Shown piece by piece: positions 32,977-39,605 of a stretch of 40,827 nucleotides of DNA. Source of the stretch: a virus; IMG/VR virus record IMGVR_UViG_3300021963_000260, positions 1 through 40,827 of that record, one strand, 5' to 3'. Position 1 is the stretch's first letter, and each line of letters opens with the position of its first letter. A program made the translations under genes and the position numbers. The notes beneath the pieces were generated by a model. It was not told where the DNA came from. It saw nothing but the letters and a program-made list of their open reading frames with translations, and did no database searches.

Positions 32977-33738
32977 TTATATTAATGTATTGATAGATTT
33001 TGGTAAATCATAGTAATTATAAATCTTATCATATTTTTCTATAAATAGATTATCTAAAATTAAATTAGTATCCATATGTTTGCTTGAATTTACTTTTTTA
33101 AGTTCAAATGGTTTCTTAGTAATATCTGAAACCCATTTAGATATTTCATTCATATTATCTATATCAAACCATATAATTTTATTATCATTATTATGCCAAT
33201 ATGAAGCCGGCGTTATCAAAATATCTATAATGTTTATGATATATTCTTCCGAATAGAGATTTAAATTAATTGGTATATCATACTTGCGATTTATTAAATT
33301 ATTCTCTAATAAGTAATTATTTATAATATCCCATCTAATTTTCTTATTTAATAAATCTTCACTTTTATAAAAAAATAAACCATCTGAATTAATATTTTTA
33401 AAATGCTCAAACACTTTGATAAACCCAGCTCTTTTCAAATCAAAAAGTAAATGTTTATATAATGAATAAAATGCATCATATCTATCACGTTTAACTGCTA
33501 TTACCGGGTAAGCCATTCCAAATTTTTTATATAATTCGGTTAATGGTTCATGTCCGTGAGTAATATAATTCATAATATCAGATTCGTTTATAGAAGTAAA
33601 ATCTATTTTAGAATTACTATCAGACCAATTGGTATCCAAAGTTTTGATATTAAAATTACTTAATATACATGAGTAGTGAAATGATGTAGAACCACGTCTT
33701 GGTAAACTTACATATATAAACTTATCATCTATTAACAT
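32977..33738 (-). CDS. Sulfotransferase-like protein 3 (253 aa)
   Basis: IYVSLPRRGSTSFHYSCI (residues 8-25) is a 5'-phosphosulfate loop and VIAVKRDRYDAFYSLYKH is the 3'-phosphate segment with the characteristic Arg and following hydroxyl residues. The remaining 150 residues are helical and lysine/asparagine-rich. It is divergent from the other two copies beyond the two motifs, so the three were probably acquired separately or have diverged strongly. It overlaps the 2OG oxygenase stop by one base (TAATG). Confidence 0.75.
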   Translation of the reverse strand: MLIDDKFIYVSLPRRGSTSFHYSCILSNFNIKTLDTNWSDSNSKIDFTSINESDIMNYITHGHEPLTELYKKFGMAYPVIAVKRDRYDAFYSLYKHLLFDLKRAGFIKVFEHFKNINSDGLFFYKSEDLLNKKIRWDIINNYLLENNLINRKYDIPINLNLYSEEYIINIIDILITPASYWHNNDNKIIWFDIDNMNEISKWVSDITKKPFELKKVNSSKHMDTNLILDNLFIEKYDKIYNYYDLPKSINTLI

Positions 33739-34376
33739 TATATCAAACTTTTTTGTTTTTTAATATAGCTCAATCCAACATTGCCAGCAAATACAATTCT
33801 ATCCTTTGTTGAATTTAATGCACTATTTGGAGCGTGTGGTACATCTGCTTCCATAATTATTAATTCATCTTCATTTGGAAGAATATTGTATTCCTTTCCA
33901 TTTCTACCTTTAAAACATAGTTTAGCATCATCTCCTTCAATATTATCTGGCATTTGTATATAGTAAACATATGTGTAGGATGGTACAAACGAATTTAATT
34001 CTTTATTTATTTCGGTATGTATATGATATTTTTCATATCCATCTACATAATTTGGTTGTACTGGATTTTTAGCCCTTACCACATTAACCCACGAATCAGT
34101 TTCCACCATATTAACTTCCATCCCATTAAATTTGTGTATATCAATACAACAATGCATTCCTATTTGAGCTATTTCATCTATTTTATTATTTACATTAATA
34201 TTACCTAAAAAATCAATATCATCTTTTATTCTAGAATATCCATATGCATCAAATTTTGATATAGGCGTTCTTTTAATTATATCATTGCATAATTCCAAAA
34301 TTTCATCTTTATATTCAGACATATTTAATTTTAGCTTCCAAATAAAAGTATCGTTATCAAATTGTATCTTTTCCAT
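33738..34376 (-). CDS. 2OG-Fe(II) oxygenase-like cupin protein
   Basis: A 212-residue double-stranded beta-helix protein. KYHIHTEI (His118, His120), a YTYVYYIQMP strand, VPHAPNSA (His181) and DRIVFAGNVG (Arg193) fit the phage 2OG-Fe(II) oxygenase group in which the first ligand lies in an HxH motif. I start at the ATG at 34374-34376, one base after the halogenase stop; the frame is open upstream to another ATG at 34418, but that would overlap the halogenase by 41 bases. Not closely similar to the oxygenase at 29530-30090. Likely a hydroxylase; substrate unknown. Confidence 0.78.
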   Translation of the reverse strand: MEKIQFDNDTFIWKLKLNMSEYKDEILELCNDIIKRTPISKFDAYGYSRIKDDIDFLGNINVNNKIDEIAQIGMHCCIDIHKFNGMEVNMVETDSWVNVVRAKNPVQPNYVDGYEKYHIHTEINKELNSFVPSYTYVYYIQMPDNIEGDDAKLCFKGRNGKEYNILPNEDELIIMEADVPHAPNSALNSTKDRIVFAGNVGLSYIKKQKSLI

Positions 34377-34377
34377 A

Positions 34378-35628
34378 TTATAATAATTTCTTATTTCCTT
34401 TATTTTTATTTTTTGCAAAAATTGTAGAATAATTGTTTACATAAAACGTTAATTCATTTATAGATGATTCCTCTAATTGAAACATATTCAATAACTCCAA
34501 ATCACTTTTTGGTATCAAAGAATTATTTTTATCTAACACCTTTAATAGTTTCTCCGGTAAAGGCATGTTTGTACATTCTTTCCAAAAATCCACATTAGTT
34601 CTTTCGCATAAATAATGATAACGTATGAAGTTTAAATTTTGTTCGTTTATTTGATAACACCATATATTATATCTATCTTTGTAATTTTCATTAAACTCTG
34701 TATCGATTAGTCTTTTCAACTGCATAATCGTAGACATTAATGATGTAGCCTCCAATGGTTCTATAAACCCATACGATAATCCAATCGATATCGAATTACC
34801 AATCCAACTACGTTTATGTGTACCTGGTTTAAAATCAAAAACCTTTTGTATATCCACATTGCATCCTAAATAATCTTCTACTTCTTTCTTAGCTTCATCT
34901 AATGTACAATATCTATCGTTATGTACATAACCACATCCCCATCTATGTTGTAATGGTATTTGAAACATCCATCCACAATTCATAGAAATCATATGAGTAT
35001 ATGTTTTTGAATAGCCAATATTTTCATTAAGTTGCGGTAAAAAAAATGTAAATGCTTTATTCATCATTAGATATTTTTCATAACTAATCCATTCTTCCGA
35101 ATGTATTCCATCTATGATAATACGTTTGAACCCGCTACAATCAAATACAAAATCTAAATCTATTTTTGTAGTATCTTTTAATGAAATGGATTTAATAGTA
35201 TCTCCATCGTTATCAATCATATCAACTTCACCATCAATCCACTTAACACCTCTAGAAATAGAAATGGTTTTAAAATATTCAGCAACTGCTCTAGCATCAA
35301 AGTGATAAGCGTGATGGTAGGTAAATTTATTTGGCTCTTCTCCAACAAATAAATGTTTGGATAATTCATTGTTACCTGTCCAATTAAATAAATGTATCCC
35401 ACCTTTTACAGTTGAATTTGTTTTTTCAAAAAAATCTTTATGATTTATATCTAATAAACTTAGAATTCTTCCAAAATTGGGAGTACCACCTTCGCCTGCA
35501 CCTAATATTCCTATTTTAGAACTTTCTATTATAGTAACTTCTGTATTTTTCCAAAATTTATTAACTACCAATGCGGTTAACCACCCCGCAGTTCCACCTC
35601 CAATTATAACTACCTTTTTCATTATCAT
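34378..35628 (-). CDS. Flavin-dependent halogenase (tryptophan halogenase family)
   Basis: Rossmann GGGTAGW at residues 10-16 for FAD, then ESSKIGILGAGEGGTP, Lys75 in STVKGGIHLFNW as the likely catalytic lysine (PrnA Lys79 equivalent), GWMFQIPLQHRWGCGYV and GFIEPLEATSL. The family hallmark WxWxIP appears as WMFQIP: the second Trp is Phe222. At 416 residues it is shorter than classical tryptophan halogenases (about 520-540). A halogenase from cyanophage Syn10 (VirX1) has been characterised, so phage members are active enzymes. It needs reduced FAD from a host reductase; none is encoded nearby. ATGA overlap with the glycosyltransferase-like gene; an ATG two codons in is an alternative start. 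Confidence 0.88.
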   Translation of the reverse strand: MIMKKVVIIGGGTAGWLTALVVNKFWKNTEVTIIESSKIGILGAGEGGTPNFGRILSLLDINHKDFFEKTNSTVKGGIHLFNWTGNNELSKHLFVGEEPNKFTYHHAYHFDARAVAEYFKTISISRGVKWIDGEVDMIDNDGDTIKSISLKDTTKIDLDFVFDCSGFKRIIIDGIHSEEWISYEKYLMMNKAFTFFLPQLNENIGYSKTYTHMISMNCGWMFQIPLQHRWGCGYVHNDRYCTLDEAKKEVEDYLGCNVDIQKVFDFKPGTHKRSWIGNSISIGLSYGFIEPLEATSLMSTIMQLKRLIDTEFNENYKDRYNIWCYQINEQNLNFIRYHYLCERTNVDFWKECTNMPLPEKLLKVLDKNNSLIPKSDLELLNMFQLEESSINELTFYVNNYSTIFAKNKNKGNKKLL

Positions 35629-36767
35629 ATTATCTGTCTATTTAAATATTTTAAAAAATACTTATCGACTACATTTTTGGAATGATTTATATCAATTAAT
35701 AGATTTTTATTCCATTTACATATGGATTTTACATCATTGGTATCGTATATTGATATCAACGCTTCTGCGGTATTTATCAAAGAATTAATTTTATATTCAC
35801 CATCATTCATATTGTCATATTCTTCGCTAACAACCGAATCAAAAGTTTTGAATCCTAATTGTTTTAAAAAGGATAGGTATCCTCTTTCCGCGTATATTAC
35901 AAATGGTTTTTCTAAATAAATTGCTTTAAATGTTTTTTCGGTTATATGGATAATGTTTTGTATTATACTCGTTTCTGATATAATATTTACTTTACATTTA
36001 CGATACCATATTGGATTCACATTGTAAAGAAATTCATCCATATTAGATAGTTCCTTACCATAATACACATCATCTTCTAACTGAATGGATTCGAAATTGT
36101 TAACATCTATATTTAGATATTTTATTATAGGAAATTGGGTTTCCACTTTTCTTAAATCAAAATTGTTATTTACCCAACTAAATTTAGTATATTTCAATAA
36201 GCCCCTTTCCCACAATTTTGATAGTAATCGTAATTTATGTAAACTCATTCTTCTGTTTAAACATAAAAAATCGATATCAGCTTGAGTATCGGCTGAATCG
36301 GTTATATATTTACTTAAATTTAATGGAGTAGATATTAGAAAGTGCGGAAAATATGTTTTATTAATTTGATGTGTACCATACTTTACCTTATGCATATATG
36401 GATTATGGGAATCATTTTGAGCTAAAATAAATCTATTATCCAAATCAACACCGATTTCGTTTAATCTATTTAATAACTTAACACTATTGTTATGAATAGT
36501 ATAGGTAGCCTCCGTTGTAAAATCAGCTATGAAGTAAAATCCATATCCATTTAACTCACATATTAAGTTATAAAACTCATCGGTATTAGTGGTTTTTATG
36601 GGGTTTAAATTGGCTCCAGTTTCCCAATTGAATATAAAATAGTTTGTATCGTTTACATCTATTTCATCTACATCTATTTCGTATATTTTAACTGAACTAT
36701 CTATATGTTCCATCAATGAACACATAGCCGTTTTGGTTGTGAATGAATGAAACCAATATTTTATCAT
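35625..36767 (-). CDS. Glycosyltransferase-like protein (GT10/fucosyltransferase-like C-terminus)
   Basis: The C-terminal half contains FLCLNRRMSLHKLRLLSKL (about 167-185) and NIISETSIIQ ... HITEKTFKAIYLEKPFVIYA, then LSFLKQLGFKTFDSVVSEEYDN (298-319). The SE/EKT/KPF/LGF.TF pattern is that of GT10-type fucosyltransferase-like proteins common in marine phages and Bacteroidota. The N-terminal 160 residues are a poorly conserved donor or acceptor domain. It would transfer a sugar from a nucleotide or other activated donor. Coupled by ATGA at both ends to the Zn-ribbon and halogenase genes, implying one pathway. Donor and acceptor unknown. Confidence 0.72.
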   Translation of the reverse strand: MIKYWFHSFTTKTAMCSLMEHIDSSVKIYEIDVDEIDVNDTNYFIFNWETGANLNPIKTTNTDEFYNLICELNGYGFYFIADFTTEATYTIHNNSVKLLNRLNEIGVDLDNRFILAQNDSHNPYMHKVKYGTHQINKTYFPHFLISTPLNLSKYITDSADTQADIDFLCLNRRMSLHKLRLLSKLWERGLLKYTKFSWVNNNFDLRKVETQFPIIKYLNIDVNNFESIQLEDDVYYGKELSNMDEFLYNVNPIWYRKCKVNIISETSIIQNIIHITEKTFKAIYLEKPFVIYAERGYLSFLKQLGFKTFDSVVSEEYDNMNDGEYKINSLINTAEALISIYDTNDVKSICKWNKNLLIDINHSKNVVDKYFLKYLNRQII

Positions 36768-37000
36768 AAACCCTCAACTTTATTCCATTTACCCAAATCG
36801 CAACTGCCCATCTTAGGTGTGAATATTTTTTTACCTAAAGGACAACCGCATTCACCACATACGAATCCAAACACAACTGATTCCCTTCTACTATCACATC
36901 CCATACATATGGATAATCTATTTTGGGCTAATTCGGATTGCGCTTTTGTAGGATTCTCAGCTCTCCACCAACTTATAGCTATTTCCTTTATCTTATTCAT
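36764..37000 (-). CDS. Zinc-ribbon protein B (78 aa)
   Basis: Cysteines at 32, 35, 48, 51, 53 and 67 in ICMGC, CGECGCPL and GSC, followed by LGKWNKVEG. It aligns with the 95-residue protein at 32685-32972 (WW or AW near residue 11, NPT, A-x-x-RL-x-IC-x-GC, CGCPL-x-KK-x-F). Overlaps both neighbours by four bases. Six Cys in two clusters suggest one or two zinc sites. Possible carrier, scaffold or anti-repressor; not assignable. Confidence 0.75.
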   Translation of the reverse strand: MNKIKEIAISWWRAENPTKAQSELAQNRLSICMGCDSRRESVVFGFVCGECGCPLGKKIFTPKMGSCDLGKWNKVEGL

Positions 37001-37299
37001 AACTTATTCCATATCTTATGCAAACGGGCACAATCTTCGTATAGTTCTAATTTAGTTAACCTATCCATTAACCACTCACCCATAGATTTAAAATCCTTTC
37101 TATGCAATGTTATATAGGCTGGTAGGTGTTTGTATTTTATAAGAACAATCTCTTTACATCTTCTATTAGATTTCCAATTGTTCAACTTATCAACCAATTC
37201 AGATAGATTTGACTCGGATAACTTTACCTCATCTAAATGAGTTCTCCAATCCAAAGTAATCCATCCCTTTTCTAACTTATTTAAAGCAGATACATTCAT
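36997..37299 (-). CDS. Basic protein of unknown function (100 aa), first gene of the halogenase operon
   Basis: Lysine/arginine- and leucine-rich, with GWITLDWRTHLDEV, LVDKLNNWKSNRRCKEIV, YKHLPAYITLH and MGEWLMDRLTKLELYED. No membrane segment and no known motif. It starts five bases after a host-type promoter box and overlaps Zn-ribbon B (ATGA), so it heads a chain of seven coupled genes ending at Zn-ribbon A. It may be unrelated to tailoring chemistry. Start ATG at 37297-37299; the adjacent in-frame context leaves no earlier start on the same transcript. Confidence 0.65.
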   Translation of the reverse strand: MNVSALNKLEKGWITLDWRTHLDEVKLSESNLSELVDKLNNWKSNRRCKEIVLIKYKHLPAYITLHRKDFKSMGEWLMDRLTKLELYEDCARLHKIWNKL

Positions 37300-37304
37300 A
37301 CGTT

Positions 37305-37336
37305 TAAATATACGAATAATTTTTTAAATTTCCAAA
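37305..37336 (-). promoter_or_regulatory. Bacteroidota-type promoter for the halogenase operon
   Basis: TTTG, 20 bases, TATATTTA on the minus strand, ending five bases before the ATG at 37299. Immediately upstream is a tract of C on the minus strand (37341-37359). Confidence 0.7.
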
Positions 37337-37340
37337 TAAA

Positions 37341-37359
37341 GGGGGAGGGGGTTGGGGGG
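37341..37359 (+). other. G-run tract (possible G-quadruplex)
   Basis: Plus-strand G runs of 5, 5 and 6 separated by A and TT, an extreme composition for this AT-rich genome. Three clear runs support at most a partial or two-tier quadruplex on the template side, just upstream of the host-type promoter. Could also be a hotspot for slippage. Confidence 0.35.
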
Positions 37360-37398
37360 AGAACCGTCGCTTCCGTCAAAAAGAAATTTTTCTTATCT

Positions 37399-37575
37399 CT
37401 ATTGATAGTTCTCTTTTCTAAATCTCCTATCCTTTTCTTCTCTTTTAAGCCTTCTCCACCACCAAATGATAAAGTACCCCATACCAAATAAGATAAGCAA
37501 AATAAGCCCTATTAAAACGAACGGAATCATTATAATAGATAATATCACATCTCGTATGAATCTTAGATACTTCAT
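37399..37575 (-). CDS. Small membrane protein with basic tail (58 aa)
   Basis: A 58-codon frame with MKYLRFIRDV, a long hydrophobic stretch (residues 11-38, including IPFVLIGLILLILFGMGYF), three Trp (38-40) and a highly basic C-terminus (RRLKREEKDRRFRKENYQ). It begins eight bases after the stop of the 326-residue gene, consistent with cotranscription. A competing frame over the same DNA (37296-37487) gives a less plausible product. The single-helix/basic-tail layout is seen in small phage lysis or host-membrane proteins, but this is not diagnostic. Confidence 0.6.
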   Translation of the reverse strand: MKYLRFIRDVILSIIMIPFVLIGLILLILFGMGYFIIWWWRRLKREEKDRRFRKENYQ

Positions 37576-37583
37576 ATCTCACT

Positions 37584-38564
37584 CTATTTGAGGTACTTAT
37601 CTTGTAATACTTTTAGTTGTTCCCTTAAAGCCGTATTCGAATCGCTAAGTGCTTTTTGCGCTGCGGCATCTCCCGATTGAGCTGCTTTGGCAGTTGCTTC
37701 GTTGGTTTCTATCTTTTGTTGTAAGGTTGTAGCAGTTGTTTGTATTTCCGCCTTCACCGCATCCACCGATTTGGATTGAACATCCGCAAGTTGTGATGAA
37801 GGTGTAGCAATTTTAGATAACATAACGGAATCCTTAGTAACGACTTGTACTTCTAACTCTTCTCCCTCTGCGGAAGAGATAACGTTGTACTTTGTTGTTG
37901 AGGATTGTTTAGAGTTACCAAAATAGAATACATCCTTAATAGAATTAAAATCAGTTCTTAATTCAACTATCCTATCATTGATAATTTTTAAGTTGGAAGC
38001 TAGAGTATCTTCGTTTATCCTTGCGTTCTCATCTAAGGGAGTAATGGGTAACCCCTTTACTGAATAATCACCCGATAGGTTCAAATCAAAAATATCGTAT
38101 TCATCTTCGGGTTTAGGCGAGTTAGGGGAGAGTGTCCAATTTATCTGCTCTATCAATCCCTTATATGAGTCCTCCAACGACCACTTTACGGATTTAACCC
38201 CCGCAAATTTACCTTTCTCCCTCTGCTTACTTATTGATTCTTCAATAGTATTTAGATTCACCTCCAATATAGGAATAGTCCTTCCCATCTTTGCACCCAA
38301 TATCTTAGAGTGCTCCTTATATGAGTAATGTGGATTCGATACCAACGAGTCTGATAAGTTCTCAATCAACTCCTTTGAACCCAAATAAGTATCCGTTCCC
38401 TTTATATGTACGATAACACCCGATACTGATAGAAGAGGGGATAACTCTACTTTGAGTTCACCCTCCGTAATCTCAATGGGTTTAATGCCCGATTTAGCGG
38501 AAATCTTCCACACCCCATCTTCATATGAGTATCTCTCCGGCGATTGTGTTAATTCTATTTGCAT
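37584..38564 (-). CDS. Protein of unknown function with C-terminal coiled coil (326 aa)
   Basis: No family recognised. Residues 1-70 are beta-rich (SPERYSYEDGVWKISAKSG), the middle is mixed, and residues about 255-326 form an Ala/Gln/Thr-rich coiled coil (SSQLADVQSKSVDAVKAEIQ ... REQLKVLQDKYLK). It overlaps the upstream 90-residue gene by ten bases, and that unit has a late-type element, so a virion or assembly protein is plausible. Base composition is richer in G+C than the structural genes to the left, suggesting a different history. Confidence 0.62.
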   Translation of the reverse strand: MQIELTQSPERYSYEDGVWKISAKSGIKPIEITEGELKVELSPLLSVSGVIVHIKGTDTYLGSKELIENLSDSLVSNPHYSYKEHSKILGAKMGRTIPILEVNLNTIEESISKQREKGKFAGVKSVKWSLEDSYKGLIEQINWTLSPNSPKPEDEYDIFDLNLSGDYSVKGLPITPLDENARINEDTLASNLKIINDRIVELRTDFNSIKDVFYFGNSKQSSTTKYNVISSAEGEELEVQVVTKDSVMLSKIATPSSQLADVQSKSVDAVKAEIQTTATTLQQKIETNEATAKAAQSGDAAAQKALSDSNTALREQLKVLQDKYLK

Positions 38565-38827
38565 AATCCGTAAGCCCTTTTATATATGGTAGAATCCTTA
38601 ATCTTTCCTCTTCTACCCCTTTGTAATTCATAAACCTTTCTAATAAACTCCTTATATATTCCATCCTCAACCGCAGAAGAAACCATCTCATTGATAAGAG
38701 AATCATCCGCTAAGAACCGATTCTTCTTTACCACATCCACTCTCTCCATATAGTTAATCATCGTTGCCACACCTATTGAAGTAGAGTATTCCTCTGCAAT
38801 CTTCATATAATCCGTATCTCTTAACAT
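38555..38827 (-). CDS. Small helical protein (90 aa)
   Basis: Product MLRDTDYMKIAEEYSTSIGV and onward, with ATMINYMERVDVVKKNRFLA and a basic RGRRGKIKDS stretch. All helical by eye, no membrane segment. The frame is open further upstream to 38863, but the ATG at 38825-38827 is chosen because a late-type element lies 15 bases before it. Family unknown. The helix-rich, basic C-terminal half could bind nucleic acid; unproven. Confidence 0.6.
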   Translation of the reverse strand: MLRDTDYMKIAEEYSTSIGVATMINYMERVDVVKKNRFLADDSLINEMVSSAVEDGIYKEFIRKVYELQRGRRGKIKDSTIYKRAYGLCK

Positions 38828-38842
38828 ATCATTTCGTTTGTT

Positions 38843-38851
38843 AATAAATAT
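38843..38851 (-). promoter_or_regulatory. Late promoter element, ATATTTATT variant
   Basis: The element lies 15 bases upstream of the 90-residue gene, downstream of a structured leader and a terminator. Confidence 0.45.
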
Positions 38852-38885
38852 CATCATCCTCAATAAAAGAAAAAGAGCTCAATCC

Positions 38886-38940
38886 CTTTAAAACCGCTAA
38901 TGGTGTATCACACCCAATGTCAAAAAAGGGTTTCCCCAGC
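38886..38940 (-). other. Structured RNA segment (nested hairpins)
   Basis: On the minus strand CCCTTT and AAAGGG can pair around an inner GGTGT-GAT-ACACC hairpin. Together with the terminator at 38942-38980 this makes a compact structured block upstream of the 90-residue gene. No known RNA family recognised. Confidence 0.35.
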
Positions 38941-38941
38941 G

Positions 38942-38980
38942 AAAAAACCGGGCTCGGTATTTAAGCGGACCCGACCCGGT
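38942..38980 (-). terminator. GC-rich intrinsic terminator, possible attenuator
   Basis: ACCGGGTCGG and CCGAGCCCGGT form a ten-pair stem with one bulged G around a 13-base loop, followed by six T on the minus strand. An upstream CCCGA (near 39034-39038) could pair with the TCGGG inside the stem, an antiterminator-like alternative. Confidence 0.75.
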
Positions 38981-39048
38981 CTCACGCATGGTCATTGCTT
39001 TAGGTTTACGTGAAATTCAGTTAAGGGGTCTCATCGGGGGAAGAGCAT

Positions 39049-39083
39049 AAAAAAAGGCCACACTCTTTTGGAGTGCGACCTTT
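39049..39083 (-). terminator. Rho-independent terminator after the 68-residue gene
   Basis: AAAGGTCGCACTC, a five-base loop and GAGTGTGGCCTTT (two wobble pairs) followed by seven T in total, starting 24 bases after the stop codon at 39107. Confidence 0.88.
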
Positions 39084-39106
39084 GTTTACTATTTACTATT
39101 TACTAT

Positions 39107-39313
39107 CTACTCACCAATCTTATGAGTGTACTGCTTCATCAGTCTATTGGCGTTATGGATTAGTTCCCTACTCGTATAGAGTTGGGATACCTTCAACTCC
39201 TTAACCCATTGTTGGAACTTAGGGTCAGCCATTGTCTTATTCCTTTGTTCTTCTATACTATGTATGTTCTCTATGTTATTATATGCTTCTACTACTATAT
39301 GGGTATTTGTCAT
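39107..39313 (-). CDS. Small helical protein (68 aa)
   Basis: Not recognised. MTNTHIVVEAYNNIENIHSI followed by an EEQRNKTMADPKFQQWVKEL helix and a basic C-terminus (RLMKQYTHKIGE). Soluble and probably all-helical. It precedes a strong terminator and follows a TTACA-TT-TGTAA palindrome 45 bases upstream of its ATG that could be an operator. The short region between suggests its own promoter, but no clear box was found. Confidence 0.62.
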   Translation of the reverse strand: MTNTHIVVEAYNNIENIHSIEEQRNKTMADPKFQQWVKELKVSQLYTSRELIHNANRLMKQYTHKIGE

Positions 39314-39358
39314 ATCTTTGCTGAATTTATTTTTATTAATGTCGAAAACGTTTCAGGG

Positions 39359-39370
39359 TTACATTTGTAA
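39359..39370. promoter_or_regulatory. TTACATTTGTAA palindrome (possible operator)
   Basis: Five-base inverted arms TTACA/TGTAA with a two-base centre, in the gap between the 76- and 68-residue genes. Short enough to be chance. Confidence 0.25.
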
Positions 39371-39371
39371 A

Positions 39372-39602
39372 CTATGCTTGCGCAATAGGGGGATGTAGGA
39401 CCAATGCCTCTTTAATATACTCATCCTGCTCTGCTTCGAACGCCTCCGCTTCTCGCTCATATAGCTTAATCATCTTTAAGGCGGCACGCAACTCATTTAG
39501 CCTATTGGATGCGGACCACTTAGGTGCACCATCCTTCATTGCACGGATACGTTTCATTAATACCGCCTCCGCTTTCTCTAATACTACAATTGCTTCTGTC
39601 AT
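39372..39602 (-). CDS. Small helical protein (76 aa)
   Basis: Ala/Glu/Lys-rich helical product: MTEAIVVLEKAEAVLMKRIR, KWSASNRLNELRAALKMIKL, YEREAEAFEAEQDEYIKEA and a proline-containing tail (LHPPIAQA). No known motif. It is three bases downstream of the metallopeptidase gene, so the two are probably cotranscribed. G+C-rich codons distinguish it from the tail genes. A coiled-coil adaptor is conceivable. Confidence 0.65.
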   Translation of the reverse strand: MTEAIVVLEKAEAVLMKRIRAMKDGAPKWSASNRLNELRAALKMIKLYEREAEAFEAEQDEYIKEALVLHPPIAQA

Positions 39603-39605
39603 TTC

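Noticed and set aside
37296-37487. 63-residue minus-strand frame over the 58-residue membrane protein
   Set aside because: It is a frame-shifted shadow with a Gly-rich, low-plausibility product and runs through the G/C tract and the promoter of the next gene.
38990-39045. Hammerhead ribozyme in the structured leader
   Set aside because: CCGATGAG resembles the core CUGAUGA, but the matching GAAA segment and flanking stems are not in the required places.
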